From CAZPXH01 sp964591085 (GTDB lineage: Bacteria; Spirochaetota; Spirochaetia; DSM-27196; CAZPXH01): a stretch of DNA of 64,000 nt. The notes below the pieces were generated by a model. It saw only the letters and a list, made by a program, of their open reading frames with translations, did no database searches and was not told the origin of the DNA. Positions within the stretch are counted from its first letter, which is position 1. The number at the start of each line of letters is the position of its first letter. Positions 41,878-51,555 of the stretch are shown here, piece by piece. A program made the translations under genes and the position numbers. The DNA lies in the NCBI GenBank assembly GCA_964591085.1, contig CAZPXH010000005.1:62001-126000 (forward strand). The letters are read 5' to 3'.

Positions 41878-44460
41878 GTGAACAGAAGACACCTAACAAC
41901 AATTATTCTCATTCTGCTGGTTGCTGCATCCGGATTCGGCCGCGGCGGTCAGGAGGTGCCCGTTCTCGCCGTTGAAGGCGTTGAGCGAGCCTACATCGCA
42001 CCATCCAACGAGAACGTCGCAATCCGCGAGCTCACCCTCGGGGGAGTGACCGTTGAGCTGCCCGAAGGTGGTGGAATCCGGTCCTATTCGTTGGAGATCT
42101 ACGCCGCAAGCGGTGCCCGGGTCCGGAACATCTCCGAGACCGCGGAGGAAGCAACGTTCCTGCAGTCAATCGGGGCTGGCGGAGATCCCAGCGTGACGCT
42201 GCCGGATGAGCTGGCATGGGACGGCCGCAACGATGCTGGCGAGTTCGTGCCCGACGGCGAATACGCCTATGTCCTCACAATAGAAGATGGCAACCGGAAT
42301 ACCGCGAGGTCGGCGCCGTTCGCGGTCACCGTTGACACGGTGCCGCCGCAGATTGGCGATGTGAACGCACAGGTTGGGATCTTCAGCCCCAACGGGGACG
42401 GGAGCCGGGACCTGGCAGTGATCCAGCAGAACGGCGGACGGGCGGTCCAGTGGTCCGCTCAGATCACCGATTCCGCTGGCACGGTTGTGTGGACCAGTGA
42501 AGGGCTGAGCGGCTGGCAGAACACCGGGGGGAATCCCCTGGACGATCCAAGCATTCCCGCACGCGTTGAGTGGGACGGCCTGGATGAGGACAGCGGCGAG
42601 CCGCTCCCGGATGGAGCCTACAGCTACGTTCTCACTGGTACGGACCGCGCCGGAAACACCGCAGAGTCGCAGCCGGTCACTCTTCGTCTGTCCAATGCAT
42701 CCGGGCTGGTGCAGATTAACGGACCAGAGTTCTTCTCCCCGGCGGCAAGCGGGAGTGCGTCATTCGCGGTCATTCTTGAGGAACCCGAGGGTGTATCAGG
42801 CTGGATCCTGGAGGTACGCTCCACAGACGGCTTTGTGGTTCGCAGGCTGAGCGGAAGCGGTCTGCCCAGCCAGCCGATCAGCTTTGACGGCACGGGCAAC
42901 CCGCTCCGGCCGGAAAGTCCTACCGAGGCTGTCCTTCCGGACGGCACCTACGAGGTGCGGACTGTGGTTGAGTATGAGAACGGAAGCATCGCCGAGTCCG
43001 CTCCGGTTTCACTGGCAATAGATACAACCCCACCCCAGCTGAGCATCAGCGTGCAGGGCCTGCCGGACCCGATTGAAGAAGGCGCACCATTTGCCTTTGG
43101 CGGCCAGGCACGGCCTCGGGTCCGAATCAGCGCCAGCGGCGACGCGGTCAATCCTGACGGCACCGTTTCGGGCGAATGGACCGGTACATTCCGTCTGGAA
43201 GGCGCCACTACCGAGCCCTTCAGCCTCGGCGCGCTGGCACAGGCCGGGTATCGCTTCCCGTTTGAGTGGGACGGCACCGGCTTTGACGGAAACCCGCTGC
43301 CGGACGGCCGCTACACCGTGCAACTGCAGGGAACCGATGCTGCCGGCAACCAGAGCCCGCCAATCCAGGTGCGCTTCATCAAGGACAGCACTGACCTGGG
43401 GAATGCGGACATCAGCCTGGAGAATCGACTGGTTGGGCAGGCGAGCGACGGTGGGGTCGTCCCGGCGGTCGTTCGGGTCAATGCACCCGCTGACAACGTG
43501 AGCGTCTTTGCCATTGAGTTTGTTGGGCCGGATGACCGGGTTTACAACAGTCGCGGTGTCCAGACACTCCTGCCGCGTGTTGAGTGGAACGGAACCAGAA
43601 ACAACGGGGCCGCGGTTCCGGACGGCGAGTACCGCGCTCGGGTCACAATTGAGTATCTCAACGGAGATACCGTGGAGCTGGTCTCTGCGGAGCCGATTGT
43701 GGTTGACCGTGCTGCAACCGTGGTCGACACAGGCCCCCCCCGCATCAGCGCCGTTCCCAACCCCTTCAGCCCGGACAACGATGGTGAGGCGGACGTCGCC
43801 CGAATTCGTGTGATTGACGACGAGCTCAATGCCGAGATCGCTTCCTGGGAAATCCAGATCTTTGATCCGGTGGGACAGCCCTTCCGGACCTTCAGCGGGA
43901 GCGGCGAGATCCCGGACACCATTGAGTGGGACGGTCTTTCCGATGACGACGAACTTGTACAGTCCGCAGAGGATTACCTGGTTTCCCTGACCGCACAGAC
44001 CGCGGACGGACAGACGGTATCCGCCGGCACCGAGATCACCACTGACATTCTTGTCATTGTGGAAGGCAACCGCCGACGGATACAGGTCCCAAGCATTGTA
44101 TTTGCCGCAAACTCACCTAACCTGTTTGACGTAGCGGAGGCCGATCTGTTGGCCAACCTGGACGTCCTGCGGCGGCTGGCCGTAATCCTGAACCGCTTCC
44201 CGGATACCGATGTCCGGATTGAGGGGCACGCTGCCCAGCAACTCTTTGACGACCGTGCCGAGATTGAGGAGCGGACGGCATTGCTTCCGCTTTCAAGGCA
44301 GCGCGCGGCGGAGGTCCGTGAGGCACTCATAATTCTGGGTGTTGAGCGCGATCGGTTGACCGCGGTTGGGCTTGGCGGAAGCCAGCCTGTAGTACCGCCG
44401 AGCAGGCCGGGATCATCCCGGATCAACCGTCGCGTAGAGTTCATCCTGGAGGACCGCTAG
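41878..44460 (+). CDS. large envelope protein with FlgD-like repeats and C-terminal OmpA domain
   Basis: 860 residues from the GTG at 41878, which starts a signal peptide (HLTTIILILLVAASGFG). At least five Ig-like units share the pattern W-[DN]-G...PDG-x-Y (for example WDGRNDAGEFVPDGEYAY and WDGTGFDGNPLPDGRYTV). Calcium-loop-like FSPNGDGSRD and FSPDNDGEAD precede units. The last 130 residues are an OmpA peptidoglycan-binding domain (FPDTDVRIEGHA, GLGGSQPVVP, RINRRVEFIL). It probably links the outer envelope to peptidoglycan. The long open frame upstream of the GTG is the antisense of radC. Confidence 0.88.
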   Translation: MNRRHLTTIILILLVAASGFGRGGQEVPVLAVEGVERAYIAPSNENVAIRELTLGGVTVELPEGGGIRSYSLEIYAASGARVRNISETAEEATFLQSIGAGGDPSVTLPDELAWDGRNDAGEFVPDGEYAYVLTIEDGNRNTARSAPFAVTVDTVPPQIGDVNAQVGIFSPNGDGSRDLAVIQQNGGRAVQWSAQITDSAGTVVWTSEGLSGWQNTGGNPLDDPSIPARVEWDGLDEDSGEPLPDGAYSYVLTGTDRAGNTAESQPVTLRLSNASGLVQINGPEFFSPAASGSASFAVILEEPEGVSGWILEVRSTDGFVVRRLSGSGLPSQPISFDGTGNPLRPESPTEAVLPDGTYEVRTVVEYENGSIAESAPVSLAIDTTPPQLSISVQGLPDPIEEGAPFAFGGQARPRVRISASGDAVNPDGTVSGEWTGTFRLEGATTEPFSLGALAQAGYRFPFEWDGTGFDGNPLPDGRYTVQLQGTDAAGNQSPPIQVRFIKDSTDLGNADISLENRLVGQASDGGVVPAVVRVNAPADNVSVFAIEFVGPDDRVYNSRGVQTLLPRVEWNGTRNNGAAVPDGEYRARVTIEYLNGDTVELVSAEPIVVDRAATVVDTGPPRISAVPNPFSPDNDGEADVARIRVIDDELNAEIASWEIQIFDPVGQPFRTFSGSGEIPDTIEWDGLSDDDELVQSAEDYLVSLTAQTADGQTVSAGTEITTDILVIVEGNRRRIQVPSIVFAANSPNLFDVAEADLLANLDVLRRLAVILNRFPDTDVRIEGHAAQQLFDDRAEIEERTALLPLSRQRAAEVREALIILGVERDRLTAVGLGGSQPVVPPSRPGSSRINRRVEFILEDR

Positions 44461-44475
44461 GTCCTCCGCGGGGCG

Positions 44476-44499
44476 GGCAGGCGGTTTGTTCCGTCTGCC
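44476..44499. terminator. hairpin between the OmpA-like and amidase genes
   Basis: GGCAGGCGG and CCGTCTGCC pair over nine bases with one mismatch around TTTGTT, between two convergent genes. No T run follows. Confidence 0.4.
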
Positions 44500-44553
44500 T
44501 GGCTCCGGTGCACCGGGCCCGGGCAAGCTGTTGCGCGGGCCGCAGGTGCTTCC

Positions 44554-46182
44554 TCAGGAATCCAGAAGCGGGCGCGTTGCTCCCAGTGAAAAGTCTTTCT
44601 GTATCTCTTCAGCAAGGCGGATCAGTAATGCCTCACCCCATGGCTTCCCCCACAGCGTGAGCGAGTCCGGTAGACCGTCCTTTCGCAAACCAATGGGGAA
44701 GGTGAGCGAGGGGTGTCCGGTTGCCGTGGTAGCGAACAGCAGGCGTGCTCCGTCGGCATAGGCCGGCGCGATCAGGCAGTCCACGGGTTCCATCATTGCT
44801 GCCATTGCGCTGACCAGCTTCTGTCGCATGCGGTCCAGCTGTACGTAGTCCACCGCGCTCAGCATTCGCGCTACCCGGAAGGTGTTGGCCCATCCCTCCG
44901 CGGACTGCACTGCAAGCAGGTCATCCCGGTCTGAGAGAGTGAGTTCTTCAAACACTGCCGCTGCGTCTGCCGACAGCAGCAATGAGAGACTGCGGATCGG
45001 GAGTTCGGGAAGCGAGACTTCCCGCATGCTCACCCCGGGCATCCGTTCCACCGCACCAAGCACCGTTCGCTTCAGCGATGTCGGTGGGTCGAAGCCATCC
45101 GTTTCATCCTCGCGCTCAGCAAACCAGTCGGGGTGGAAGCCAACGCGGAAGCGCGGCTCCGGCGATGTCAGGACTGCAACGTCTTGCGTTGTGGGGAAGG
45201 TGTTTGGTACGCCCCAGGGATCTCCGGGATCGTAGCCCGCGATTGCCGATAGAACGATTCCGGTGTCCCGCGGCGTCCTTGCAATCGGACCCAGCTTGTC
45301 AAAGGACCAGCTCAGCGGCATTGCCCCGGTCCGCGGGACACGTCCAAAGGTCGGCCGAAGCCCGACCACACCGCAGCGGGTGGAGGGGCTGATGATGGAG
45401 CCTGCGGTCTCGCTCCCCAGGGCAAACGGTACGGCCCCGGCGGCTACCGCGGACGCCGGTCCCGCGCTGCTGCCGCTGCTCCCAACTTCCGGTTTCCAGG
45501 GGTTGTTGGTCCGTCCTCCAAACCACACGTCGTTGACGGCAAGCTCTCCCAGGCTGAGCTTCGCCAGCAGCAAGGCGCCGGCTTCCCGGAGCTGGGAGAC
45601 AACCCAGGCGTCCGATTCTGCTACTCGATTCCGGTAGGGTTCCGCGCCAAAGGTGGTGAGGGTGCCCGCGGTGTCCAGCAAGTCCTTTGCGCCCCAGGGA
45701 ATTCCAGAAAGCACCGGCGCGGAGGGCCCCGGCTCGGGAAGTCGCGCCCGCAGGGCACGGAGCAGGGACCGGGCGTGTTCCCCAAGCCTGGTGACTACGG
45801 CGTTGATGGTCGGGTTCACCCGTTCCATGCGCTGCTCAAAGGCCTCCAGCACCTCTTCAGCAGAAACGGCACCGTTATCCATCCAGCCGCGGAGATCGCT
45901 GATGCTGGCCCACACCAGATCATCAGTGCCCGAGGGCCCGGGAGCGGAGGGCGGAAACAGGATTGTGCGCGGTGGGGCAGAGTCCGTGACGGGTGCGGGG
46001 TGCGGATGGTAGCGGGACGCCGGCGGGTCGTGAAGCGAAAACAGCGCCGAGCTCCGCAGCTCGGCCAGCGTGTCCCGCATCTGCTGCACCCGGGCCTGCG
46101 CAAGCTCAGCCTCTGCGCCGCTGTACTGAAGACCCATCATCCGCGCTGCGGCAATGATGTCCTCCCGATTGAGTTCCTGCAT
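44554..46182 (-). CDS. amidase signature family hydrolase
   Basis: 542 residues. The Ser-cisSer-Lys triad can be placed: Lys in GIPWGAKDLLDTAG, the cis-Ser in GSSGSSAGPASAVAAG, and the nucleophile in ALGSETAGSIISPS. The first 110 residues are an extra N-terminal region. Amidase-signature enzymes hydrolyse small amides; this one is not in a gatCAB cluster, so catabolic or detoxifying use is more likely than tRNA amidation. It lies 26 bases downstream of ackA on the same strand. Confidence 0.9.
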   Translation of the reverse strand: MQELNREDIIAAARMMGLQYSGAEAELAQARVQQMRDTLAELRSSALFSLHDPPASRYHPHPAPVTDSAPPRTILFPPSAPGPSGTDDLVWASISDLRGWMDNGAVSAEEVLEAFEQRMERVNPTINAVVTRLGEHARSLLRALRARLPEPGPSAPVLSGIPWGAKDLLDTAGTLTTFGAEPYRNRVAESDAWVVSQLREAGALLLAKLSLGELAVNDVWFGGRTNNPWKPEVGSSGSSAGPASAVAAGAVPFALGSETAGSIISPSTRCGVVGLRPTFGRVPRTGAMPLSWSFDKLGPIARTPRDTGIVLSAIAGYDPGDPWGVPNTFPTTQDVAVLTSPEPRFRVGFHPDWFAEREDETDGFDPPTSLKRTVLGAVERMPGVSMREVSLPELPIRSLSLLLSADAAAVFEELTLSDRDDLLAVQSAEGWANTFRVARMLSAVDYVQLDRMRQKLVSAMAAMMEPVDCLIAPAYADGARLLFATTATGHPSLTFPIGLRKDGLPDSLTLWGKPWGEALLIRLAEEIQKDFSLGATRPLLDS

Positions 46183-46208
46183 GGACGTGCTCCGCTTGTA
46201 TGCTGGTT

Positions 46209-47555
46209 TCAGCCGAATCGGCCGGGACGAACGATGATGTCCTCCGGAGTCCGCCCGGAGATGATTTCCTGCGAAAGTTCCTCTTCCCGCGCCTCGTTCC
46301 GATAGCCGGGATCCTGAAAGCCGTAGCGGAACTTCCGGTGCTCCGCGTAGCTGCCACGCACGAGCGCGACAGTGTCTTCGGTCATCACCAGTTCCTCGTT
46401 GGTGGGGACGACCAGCAGCTTCACCGGGCTTTCGTCCGTGGAGACGATGGTCTCCGCGTTGCGTGTGCGGCTCCCAGCGTTCCGTTTGGGATCCAGCACC
46501 ATGCCCAGGTTTCCCAGGCCCTCGGTTGCCGCCTCGCGAATGTGGGTGCCCATCTCACCAACGCCCGCCGTGAACACCACAGCGTCCACCCGGCCGAGGG
46601 CCGCCGAGTACGCGCCGAGATATTTGCGGATACGGTAGGCCTCAATCTCAATGGAAAGTCTGCTGCGCTCATCGCCGGCATCCGCGGCAGTCTTGGCGTC
46701 CCGCCTGTCTATGTGGGAACCGGTGATCCCCAGGATTCCGCTCTTTCGGTTGAGGGCCGCTTCCACCGCATCCGCGCTCATCCGCGCCGTTCGCATCATG
46801 TGAAACACGATGGCTGGATCGTGGTCTCCACTGCGGGTCCCCATGACCAGTCCCTCAAGGGGAGTCAGCCCCATCGAGGTATCTATGGATACGCCGTTGT
46901 GCACCGCGTTGATGCTGGAGCCGTTGCCGATGTGGGCGATGATCAGGTTGCAGTCAAAGGGGTCCTTGCCCAGGAGGACCGCTGCTCGCTTTGCCGTGTA
47001 GAGAAAGGAGGTGCCGTGAAATCCGTAGCGGCGAACCCCGTGCTGCTCGTACCACTCGTACGGAAGCGCGTAGAGCCATGCGCGCGCCGGCATTGTCTGG
47101 TGCCAGGCGGTGTCCATGATTGCAGCGTGCGGCACATCCGGCAGGACCGCGCGCGCCGCCTCAATTCCCATGATGTTGGCCGGATTGTGCAGGGGCGCGA
47201 GATCCTGAATCTCGCGAAAGGCGGCCAGGGTTTCATCCGTGACCAGCGCCGACTGCGCAAACTTCTCTCCTCCGTGGACGACCCGGTGTCCAACGGCCTT
47301 GACGTCTGAGATGGAGGAAATCACCGCGGCATCGCCCTCTGCGATGGTATGCAGGATCAGCCCGATCGCTTCCCGGTGGCTGGGACAATCTTCCTCCTGT
47401 ACCATCTTCTCGCCGCCGCTGGGCTCGTGGATGATGCGGCTTCCGTCCTGGGCAATCCGTTCTACCTGTCCGCTTGCAAGAACACGGCCGGTTTCCTGAT
47501 CTGAGACCTGGTACTTTGCCGAGGAGCTTCCTGAATTCAACGTGAGCACAATCAT
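46209..47555 (-). CDS. ackA: acetate kinase
   Basis: 448 residues. It begins VLTLNSGSSSAKYQV and contains AVGHRVVHGGEKF, HNPANIMGIEAAR, YGFHGTSFLY, IIAHIGNGSSINAV and VFTAGVGEMG, all diagnostic of AckA. It converts acetyl phosphate and ADP to acetate and ATP, the energy-yielding end of acetogenic fermentation. It is about 45 residues longer than the usual 400, mainly from an insert near residues 45–75. No pta gene is adjacent. Confidence 0.95.
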   Translation of the reverse strand: MIVLTLNSGSSSAKYQVSDQETGRVLASGQVERIAQDGSRIIHEPSGGEKMVQEEDCPSHREAIGLILHTIAEGDAAVISSISDVKAVGHRVVHGGEKFAQSALVTDETLAAFREIQDLAPLHNPANIMGIEAARAVLPDVPHAAIMDTAWHQTMPARAWLYALPYEWYEQHGVRRYGFHGTSFLYTAKRAAVLLGKDPFDCNLIIAHIGNGSSINAVHNGVSIDTSMGLTPLEGLVMGTRSGDHDPAIVFHMMRTARMSADAVEAALNRKSGILGITGSHIDRRDAKTAADAGDERSRLSIEIEAYRIRKYLGAYSAALGRVDAVVFTAGVGEMGTHIREAATEGLGNLGMVLDPKRNAGSRTRNAETIVSTDESPVKLLVVPTNEELVMTEDTVALVRGSYAEHRKFRYGFQDPGYRNEAREEELSQEIISGRTPEDIIVRPGRFG

Positions 47556-47644
47556 CGTGGGCTTCCCAGTATTTCACGCGTCATTCGGCACCCGCAAGCT
47601 TCCGGGCTTGAAGCAGAAGCGTTCATTCCGGAATAGAGCCGGGT

Positions 47645-49123
47645 GTGACTGTGTTCCGGCCACCTCGATACCTCGGTGTGCTCCTGATTTGCGTTCTGCT
47701 CTTGGCAGGACTACCGCTCTGCGCCAGCCCGGGCGTCACTTTGCAGATCAGCCACCTCGCCGCGCATGAAGCGGAAGAAGCGAAGGTGCTGGCTGACCTC
47801 AGCATCCGACTTGAGGAAGAAGCGGGAGATTCCGGCATCCCGATCCGGCTTGATGCGGACCTGCAGATCCGGGGACCCCTCGCGGGCCCGCCGGAGTCCC
47901 GCTCGGCGGCGCGCCTGTTGCTGGAACTTGGCGCGCTGCGGCTGTATCGGGCGCCGCTTGAGGCAGGTGCGCTCCTGGGGTTCCTGGACAACCCGGTCGG
48001 ACCCGGGCTGGCCCCGTCCACGCTGGATCCGCCCACCGGACCGGGGCCCGGGGACTGCTCCTGGAATCCAAGACGGCCCTCCTTTGGACTGGGCCTGAAT
48101 GTTCCGGGACTCTCGGCGGACTCCGTGGGCTGGAGGAGCCCCGAGTCCGGGGATCACCTGGCCCTGCTGGTGGAGCGCGGGGGGCGGTTCGTGGTCTTTG
48201 CAGTCGGACTCCACGCCGGTGAACTGCCACCGGACAAGCCAGACGATGAATGGTTTCCCGCGGCTCCGGACGCCGGCGGAACTGTCCTCCACGTCGGTAG
48301 CATCCTGCTTGCCCGCCCGGGAAACCTTCGCTTACGGCTGTCTGCCGCGCAGATGCTCCGCCCGTGGAGTGCGCAGACTCTCGGCGCCGAACCGCTTGTT
48401 GGTGCAGGCGCGCTCCGCTTCAACCTGGCCATGACACCGCAACGATTCCTCCTTGGCGCGGGCATTGGTGCCGCACATCCGGAATGGCGCGGTCTGGACG
48501 GCAAGCCGGACAGCGGCTGGCTTGCAGGAGCAGTCCGCGCACGTATCGGACCGGAGGAGGGGCCGGCGGCATCGGCCCGGTTCTCCGCTGAGCTTCAGCA
48601 CCCGCCCAATCCGCCCCGCGGGTACTATCCCGGAGTCCGGGACCTGGAGCTTAGGCTGTTCTCAGATTCACGGCGCGCGGTTCACGCTGGCCTGGAGTTT
48701 GCCCGCGCGGTTGAGAACGGCGGAGACGCCGCCCCGCCGGAGCACCAGACAGGACTTACTCTTGAGCTGCAGACACCGGAAACCCCGCAGCGCCGCCTGC
48801 AATTCAGCGCATCGGCGGAAGGATGGCTTCACTGGGAAGCCGTGCAGGATCCCGGTCCAAGCGGCGGTACCGCGGCGGAGTCACAAGCGGATGTGCCATC
48901 CTGGACCAGTTCGGGCGGGCAGTTGTCCCTGACCGGCGAATGGGGACCCGGTGCAGATAACTCCGTGGAACTGGTGGCAGGCGTGGAACTGCTCCCGGAT
49001 CCGGAGTTGCCCCAGCCGCATGTCGGTCGCAGGCTGGGGCTGGAGTTGGCGGGTCCGCGCTTCTCCGTCTCCGTGGAGCGCACGACTGATACCATAGAAA
49101 GCCGGCTTACCCTCCGCTACTGA
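47645..49123 (+). CDS. exported, probably outer-membrane protein of unknown function
   Basis: 492 residues from a GTG. The signal peptide is YLGVLLICVLLLAGLPLCASPG. The mature part is Pro/Gly/Ala-rich with alternating strands (for example RLRLSAAQMLRPW and RRLQFSASAEGWLHW), and the C-terminus, ESRLTLRY, ends in an aromatic residue as barrel proteins do. No family is recognised. It diverges from ackA; the start codon is one of two overlapping GTGs. Confidence 0.65.
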   Translation: MTVFRPPRYLGVLLICVLLLAGLPLCASPGVTLQISHLAAHEAEEAKVLADLSIRLEEEAGDSGIPIRLDADLQIRGPLAGPPESRSAARLLLELGALRLYRAPLEAGALLGFLDNPVGPGLAPSTLDPPTGPGPGDCSWNPRRPSFGLGLNVPGLSADSVGWRSPESGDHLALLVERGGRFVVFAVGLHAGELPPDKPDDEWFPAAPDAGGTVLHVGSILLARPGNLRLRLSAAQMLRPWSAQTLGAEPLVGAGALRFNLAMTPQRFLLGAGIGAAHPEWRGLDGKPDSGWLAGAVRARIGPEEGPAASARFSAELQHPPNPPRGYYPGVRDLELRLFSDSRRAVHAGLEFARAVENGGDAAPPEHQTGLTLELQTPETPQRRLQFSASAEGWLHWEAVQDPGPSGGTAAESQADVPSWTSSGGQLSLTGEWGPGADNSVELVAGVELLPDPELPQPHVGRRLGLELAGPRFSVSVERTTDTIESRLTLRY

Positions 49124-49202
49124 GATGCAGCGTGACGAGTGCACGGTCGGCAAAGCGGGCATCTGGAACGCCCGCGGCGCACTCTGGAGGCCAAGGGCCC
49201 CG

Positions 49203-50549
49203 CTACAGGTTCAGCAGGATTCCCGCGGTCCGGAAATAGATGGTGAGTCCCACAACGTCAATCACCGTTGCCATCAGCGGGCCCGCCATGACCGTGGGAT
49301 CAAAGCCGAGCCGGTGGATCACCAGGGGTGCAAGCACACCGATGATGCTGGAGAACAGCACCACAAACACCAGGGACACCCCCACAACCATCGCGGGATA
49401 CAGCTCAATCCCTGGCGGGAGGAACAATCCCCGTAGCATGATCACAGCGCCCAGGATTACGCCCAGAAGCAAGCCTACCGCCAGCTCCTTCAGGAGCACG
49501 CGTCCCAGGTCCCCAAAGTCGATCTGACCCATCGCGATTCCCCGGATCATCAGGGTGGATGATTGGGTGCCCGAGTTTCCGCCCGTCTGTGTTATCACCG
49601 GAACAAACCAGACCAGAAAGGCTGCGCTCAGAAAGACCGGCTCAAAGAAGTTCAGGAGGTTGGTTGTGATGGTTCCGGCGAGGAGCAGCACAATAAGCCA
49701 GGGAACTCGCTTGCGGAACAGTTTGAAGACCGAGGATGCGGTGTACGAATCGTCCGAACCCTCCATCGCTCCCATCTTGTAGAGGTCCTCGGTCTGCTCG
49801 CTCCGGATGATGTCAATTACGTCATCAAAGGTGACAATGCCAAGGAGCCGGTTGTGCCGGTCAACAACCGGAAGCGCAATCAGGTCCCAGGCCTCCAGCG
49901 TCCGTGCAACCTCCTCCTGATCGGTGTCCTCAAGGACTGTCACAACCTGGTGACGCATGATCTCCCGAATTGGCACCTCGTCTTTGGCCACCATCAGGTC
50001 TCGGAGGCTGAGCACCCCCAGAACCCGCTTCAGCTCATCCACCACGTACAGGTAGTAGATGGTCTCCGTGCTCTTGGCCGTCCGGCGAACCATGTTCAGT
50101 GCCTGCGCTACGGTGATGTTAGGGCGGAGCGCAACGTAGCGCGGCGTCATCAGCCCAGCCGCGTCGTCCGAATCAAAGCGCAGTAGAAAGAGCGTGCTTT
50201 GCTTGGAGTGATCGTCCAGCCCATCCCAGACGGCCTGCCGAACGGACGGACTGACCTGCTGCATCAGGTCTACCAGATCGTCCGGGTCCATCTCCTGCAG
50301 CAGGCGCCGCATGTTTTCCAGCTGAAGACCGCGAATGATGTGTTCCTGCTCCCGCGGCTCCAGCTCGCTGAGTAGCTGTGCCTTGGCCTCCAGGCCCAGC
50401 AGCCGGAAGATCCGGGTCGCCTCATCCTCCGATAGTTCGTCCCAGGACTCGGCAAGCTCAAAGGGCGGGGTTTGAGCCAGGAGCTCGCGCAACTCCGCTT
50501 CCTTATGGAAATCACCGTACTCCCGAATGTGATCAACAATGGAGGCCAT
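49203..50549 (-). CDS. mgtE: MgtE magnesium channel
   Basis: 448 residues, the normal length. An N-terminal superhelical domain with LEPREQEHIIRGLQ and MDPDDLVDLMQQ is followed by two CBS domains (DSDDAAGLMTPRY, LPVVDRHNRLLGIVTFDDV) and a five-helix TM domain with VPVITQTGGNSGTQSSTL and DPTVMAGPLMATVIDVVGL, where the pore Asp lies. It is a Mg2+-gated Mg2+ channel. The ATG at 50549 begins five bases after the murB stop; the longer frame is antisense noise. Confidence 0.95.
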   Translation of the reverse strand: MASIVDHIREYGDFHKEAELRELLAQTPPFELAESWDELSEDEATRIFRLLGLEAKAQLLSELEPREQEHIIRGLQLENMRRLLQEMDPDDLVDLMQQVSPSVRQAVWDGLDDHSKQSTLFLLRFDSDDAAGLMTPRYVALRPNITVAQALNMVRRTAKSTETIYYLYVVDELKRVLGVLSLRDLMVAKDEVPIREIMRHQVVTVLEDTDQEEVARTLEAWDLIALPVVDRHNRLLGIVTFDDVIDIIRSEQTEDLYKMGAMEGSDDSYTASSVFKLFRKRVPWLIVLLLAGTITTNLLNFFEPVFLSAAFLVWFVPVITQTGGNSGTQSSTLMIRGIAMGQIDFGDLGRVLLKELAVGLLLGVILGAVIMLRGLFLPPGIELYPAMVVGVSLVFVVLFSSIIGVLAPLVIHRLGFDPTVMAGPLMATVIDVVGLTIYFRTAGILLNL

Positions 50550-50554
50550 AGCAC

Positions 50555-51493
50555 TCAGGCTATCAGCGGAAGGTCTGCTTCGTCCCAGTCTCCGACAAAG
50601 CGGATTTCCGGTTCCAGGCGATACCCCAGCGCGCGCTCCGCCTGCTCCTGCATGCGCCGGGCCAGGCGGGCAATGTCGGAAGCACGTGCTCCTTTCGCGT
50701 TCAGAATGATGTTGGCGTGCTTCGGGGAGACCTGCGCACCGCCTTCCGTCCATCCGCGAGCGCCCAGGCTGTCCAGCAGCTTGCCAGACGGCGCCCCGAA
50801 TCTGCGGTCATTCTTGAACACGCTTCCGGCGCATGGACCCAGGAAGTGTCCTTTGGCGTATCGGTCGGACTCGATGGCACGCATGCGGTCCCAGAGGCTC
50901 TCCCGCTCTGCCTGATGCAGGCGCAGGCGGCTCCCGGTAATAACCAGTTCGCCACCCTGGAAGGGACTGCGTTTGTAGCCCCAGTCCTCCTCCCGGTAGG
51001 CGATATTGACCGGGCTTCCATCCAGCGAAAGGCATTGTGCAGACACAAACACCGCGCTGATCTCCGCGTCGTAACAGCGTGCGTTCATCCACAGCGCACC
51101 CCCAACCGTCCCGGGCATGCGAAAGATAAAGTCCAGGCCGCCCAGCTCGTGCTCTGCCGCCCACGCACTTACCGCGGAGATCCGATCACCCGCAGCGCAG
51201 ACAACATCGGAGCCCTCCCGCCTGCAGCCGGTAAGCCCCCGCAGGTCAATGGTGAGCCCGGGAATCCCGCGGTCAGCCACCACGATGTTCGCGCCGTCCC
51301 CCAGAATGAAGGGTGTGATGCCGGCCGCTGCGGTGGCTGAGAGGAGGGAGGCAAGCGTCCGCGTTGACTCCGGCCGTGCGTAATACTCCGCTGGCCCACC
51401 CACTGCAAAGGTTGTCAGGGGAGCAAGCGGCACATCCCGTTGCACGACGCGCGGCTCATTGATTTGTGCCAGTACTTCGCCTAAGGTTCGCAA
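50555..51493 (-). CDS. murB: UDP-N-acetylenolpyruvoylglucosamine reductase
   Basis: 312 residues. FAD-binding motifs are LAPLTTFAVGGPAEYYA and FILGDGANIVVADRG (in place of the usual GxGSN), then FRMPGTVGGALWMNARCY, and AGSVFKN with the active-site Ser. It reduces enolpyruvyl-UDP-GlcNAc in peptidoglycan precursor synthesis. The start is TTG; an in-frame GTG two codons upstream is possible. It forms an operon with mgtE and diverges from cysS. Confidence 0.93.
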   Translation of the reverse strand: MRTLGEVLAQINEPRVVQRDVPLAPLTTFAVGGPAEYYARPESTRTLASLLSATAAAGITPFILGDGANIVVADRGIPGLTIDLRGLTGCRREGSDVVCAAGDRISAVSAWAAEHELGGLDFIFRMPGTVGGALWMNARCYDAEISAVFVSAQCLSLDGSPVNIAYREEDWGYKRSPFQGGELVITGSRLRLHQAERESLWDRMRAIESDRYAKGHFLGPCAGSVFKNDRRFGAPSGKLLDSLGARGWTEGGAQVSPKHANIILNAKGARASDIARLARRMQEQAERALGYRLEPEIRFVGDWDEADLPLIA

Positions 51494-51511
51494 ATTGCAC
51501 CCAACGCGCTG

Positions 51512-51519
51512 ACTATATC
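51512..51519. promoter_or_regulatory. symmetric -10 between murB and cysS
   Basis: ACTATATC gives TATAGT toward murB and TATATC toward cysS. Both genes have leaders here (about 17 and 36 bases). A small CGCCT/AGGCG hairpin lies in the cysS leader. Confidence 0.4.
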
Positions 51520-51555
51520 GGTTCGCCTCCCAGGCGGACAGTGAACGGGGGATAC

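Noticed and set aside
46209..47309. 369-codon forward frame opposite ackA
   Set aside because: Pure shadow of the acetate kinase gene, with no motif of its own.
50550..50753. Longer N-terminus for MgtE
   Set aside because: The extension overlaps murB, is Cys/His/Arg-rich without family similarity, and the normal-length start lies at 50549.
51512..51555. Possible tRNA or riboswitch in the cysS leader
   Set aside because: Only a five-bp hairpin is present; no cloverleaf, T-box or other conserved RNA element can be formed.
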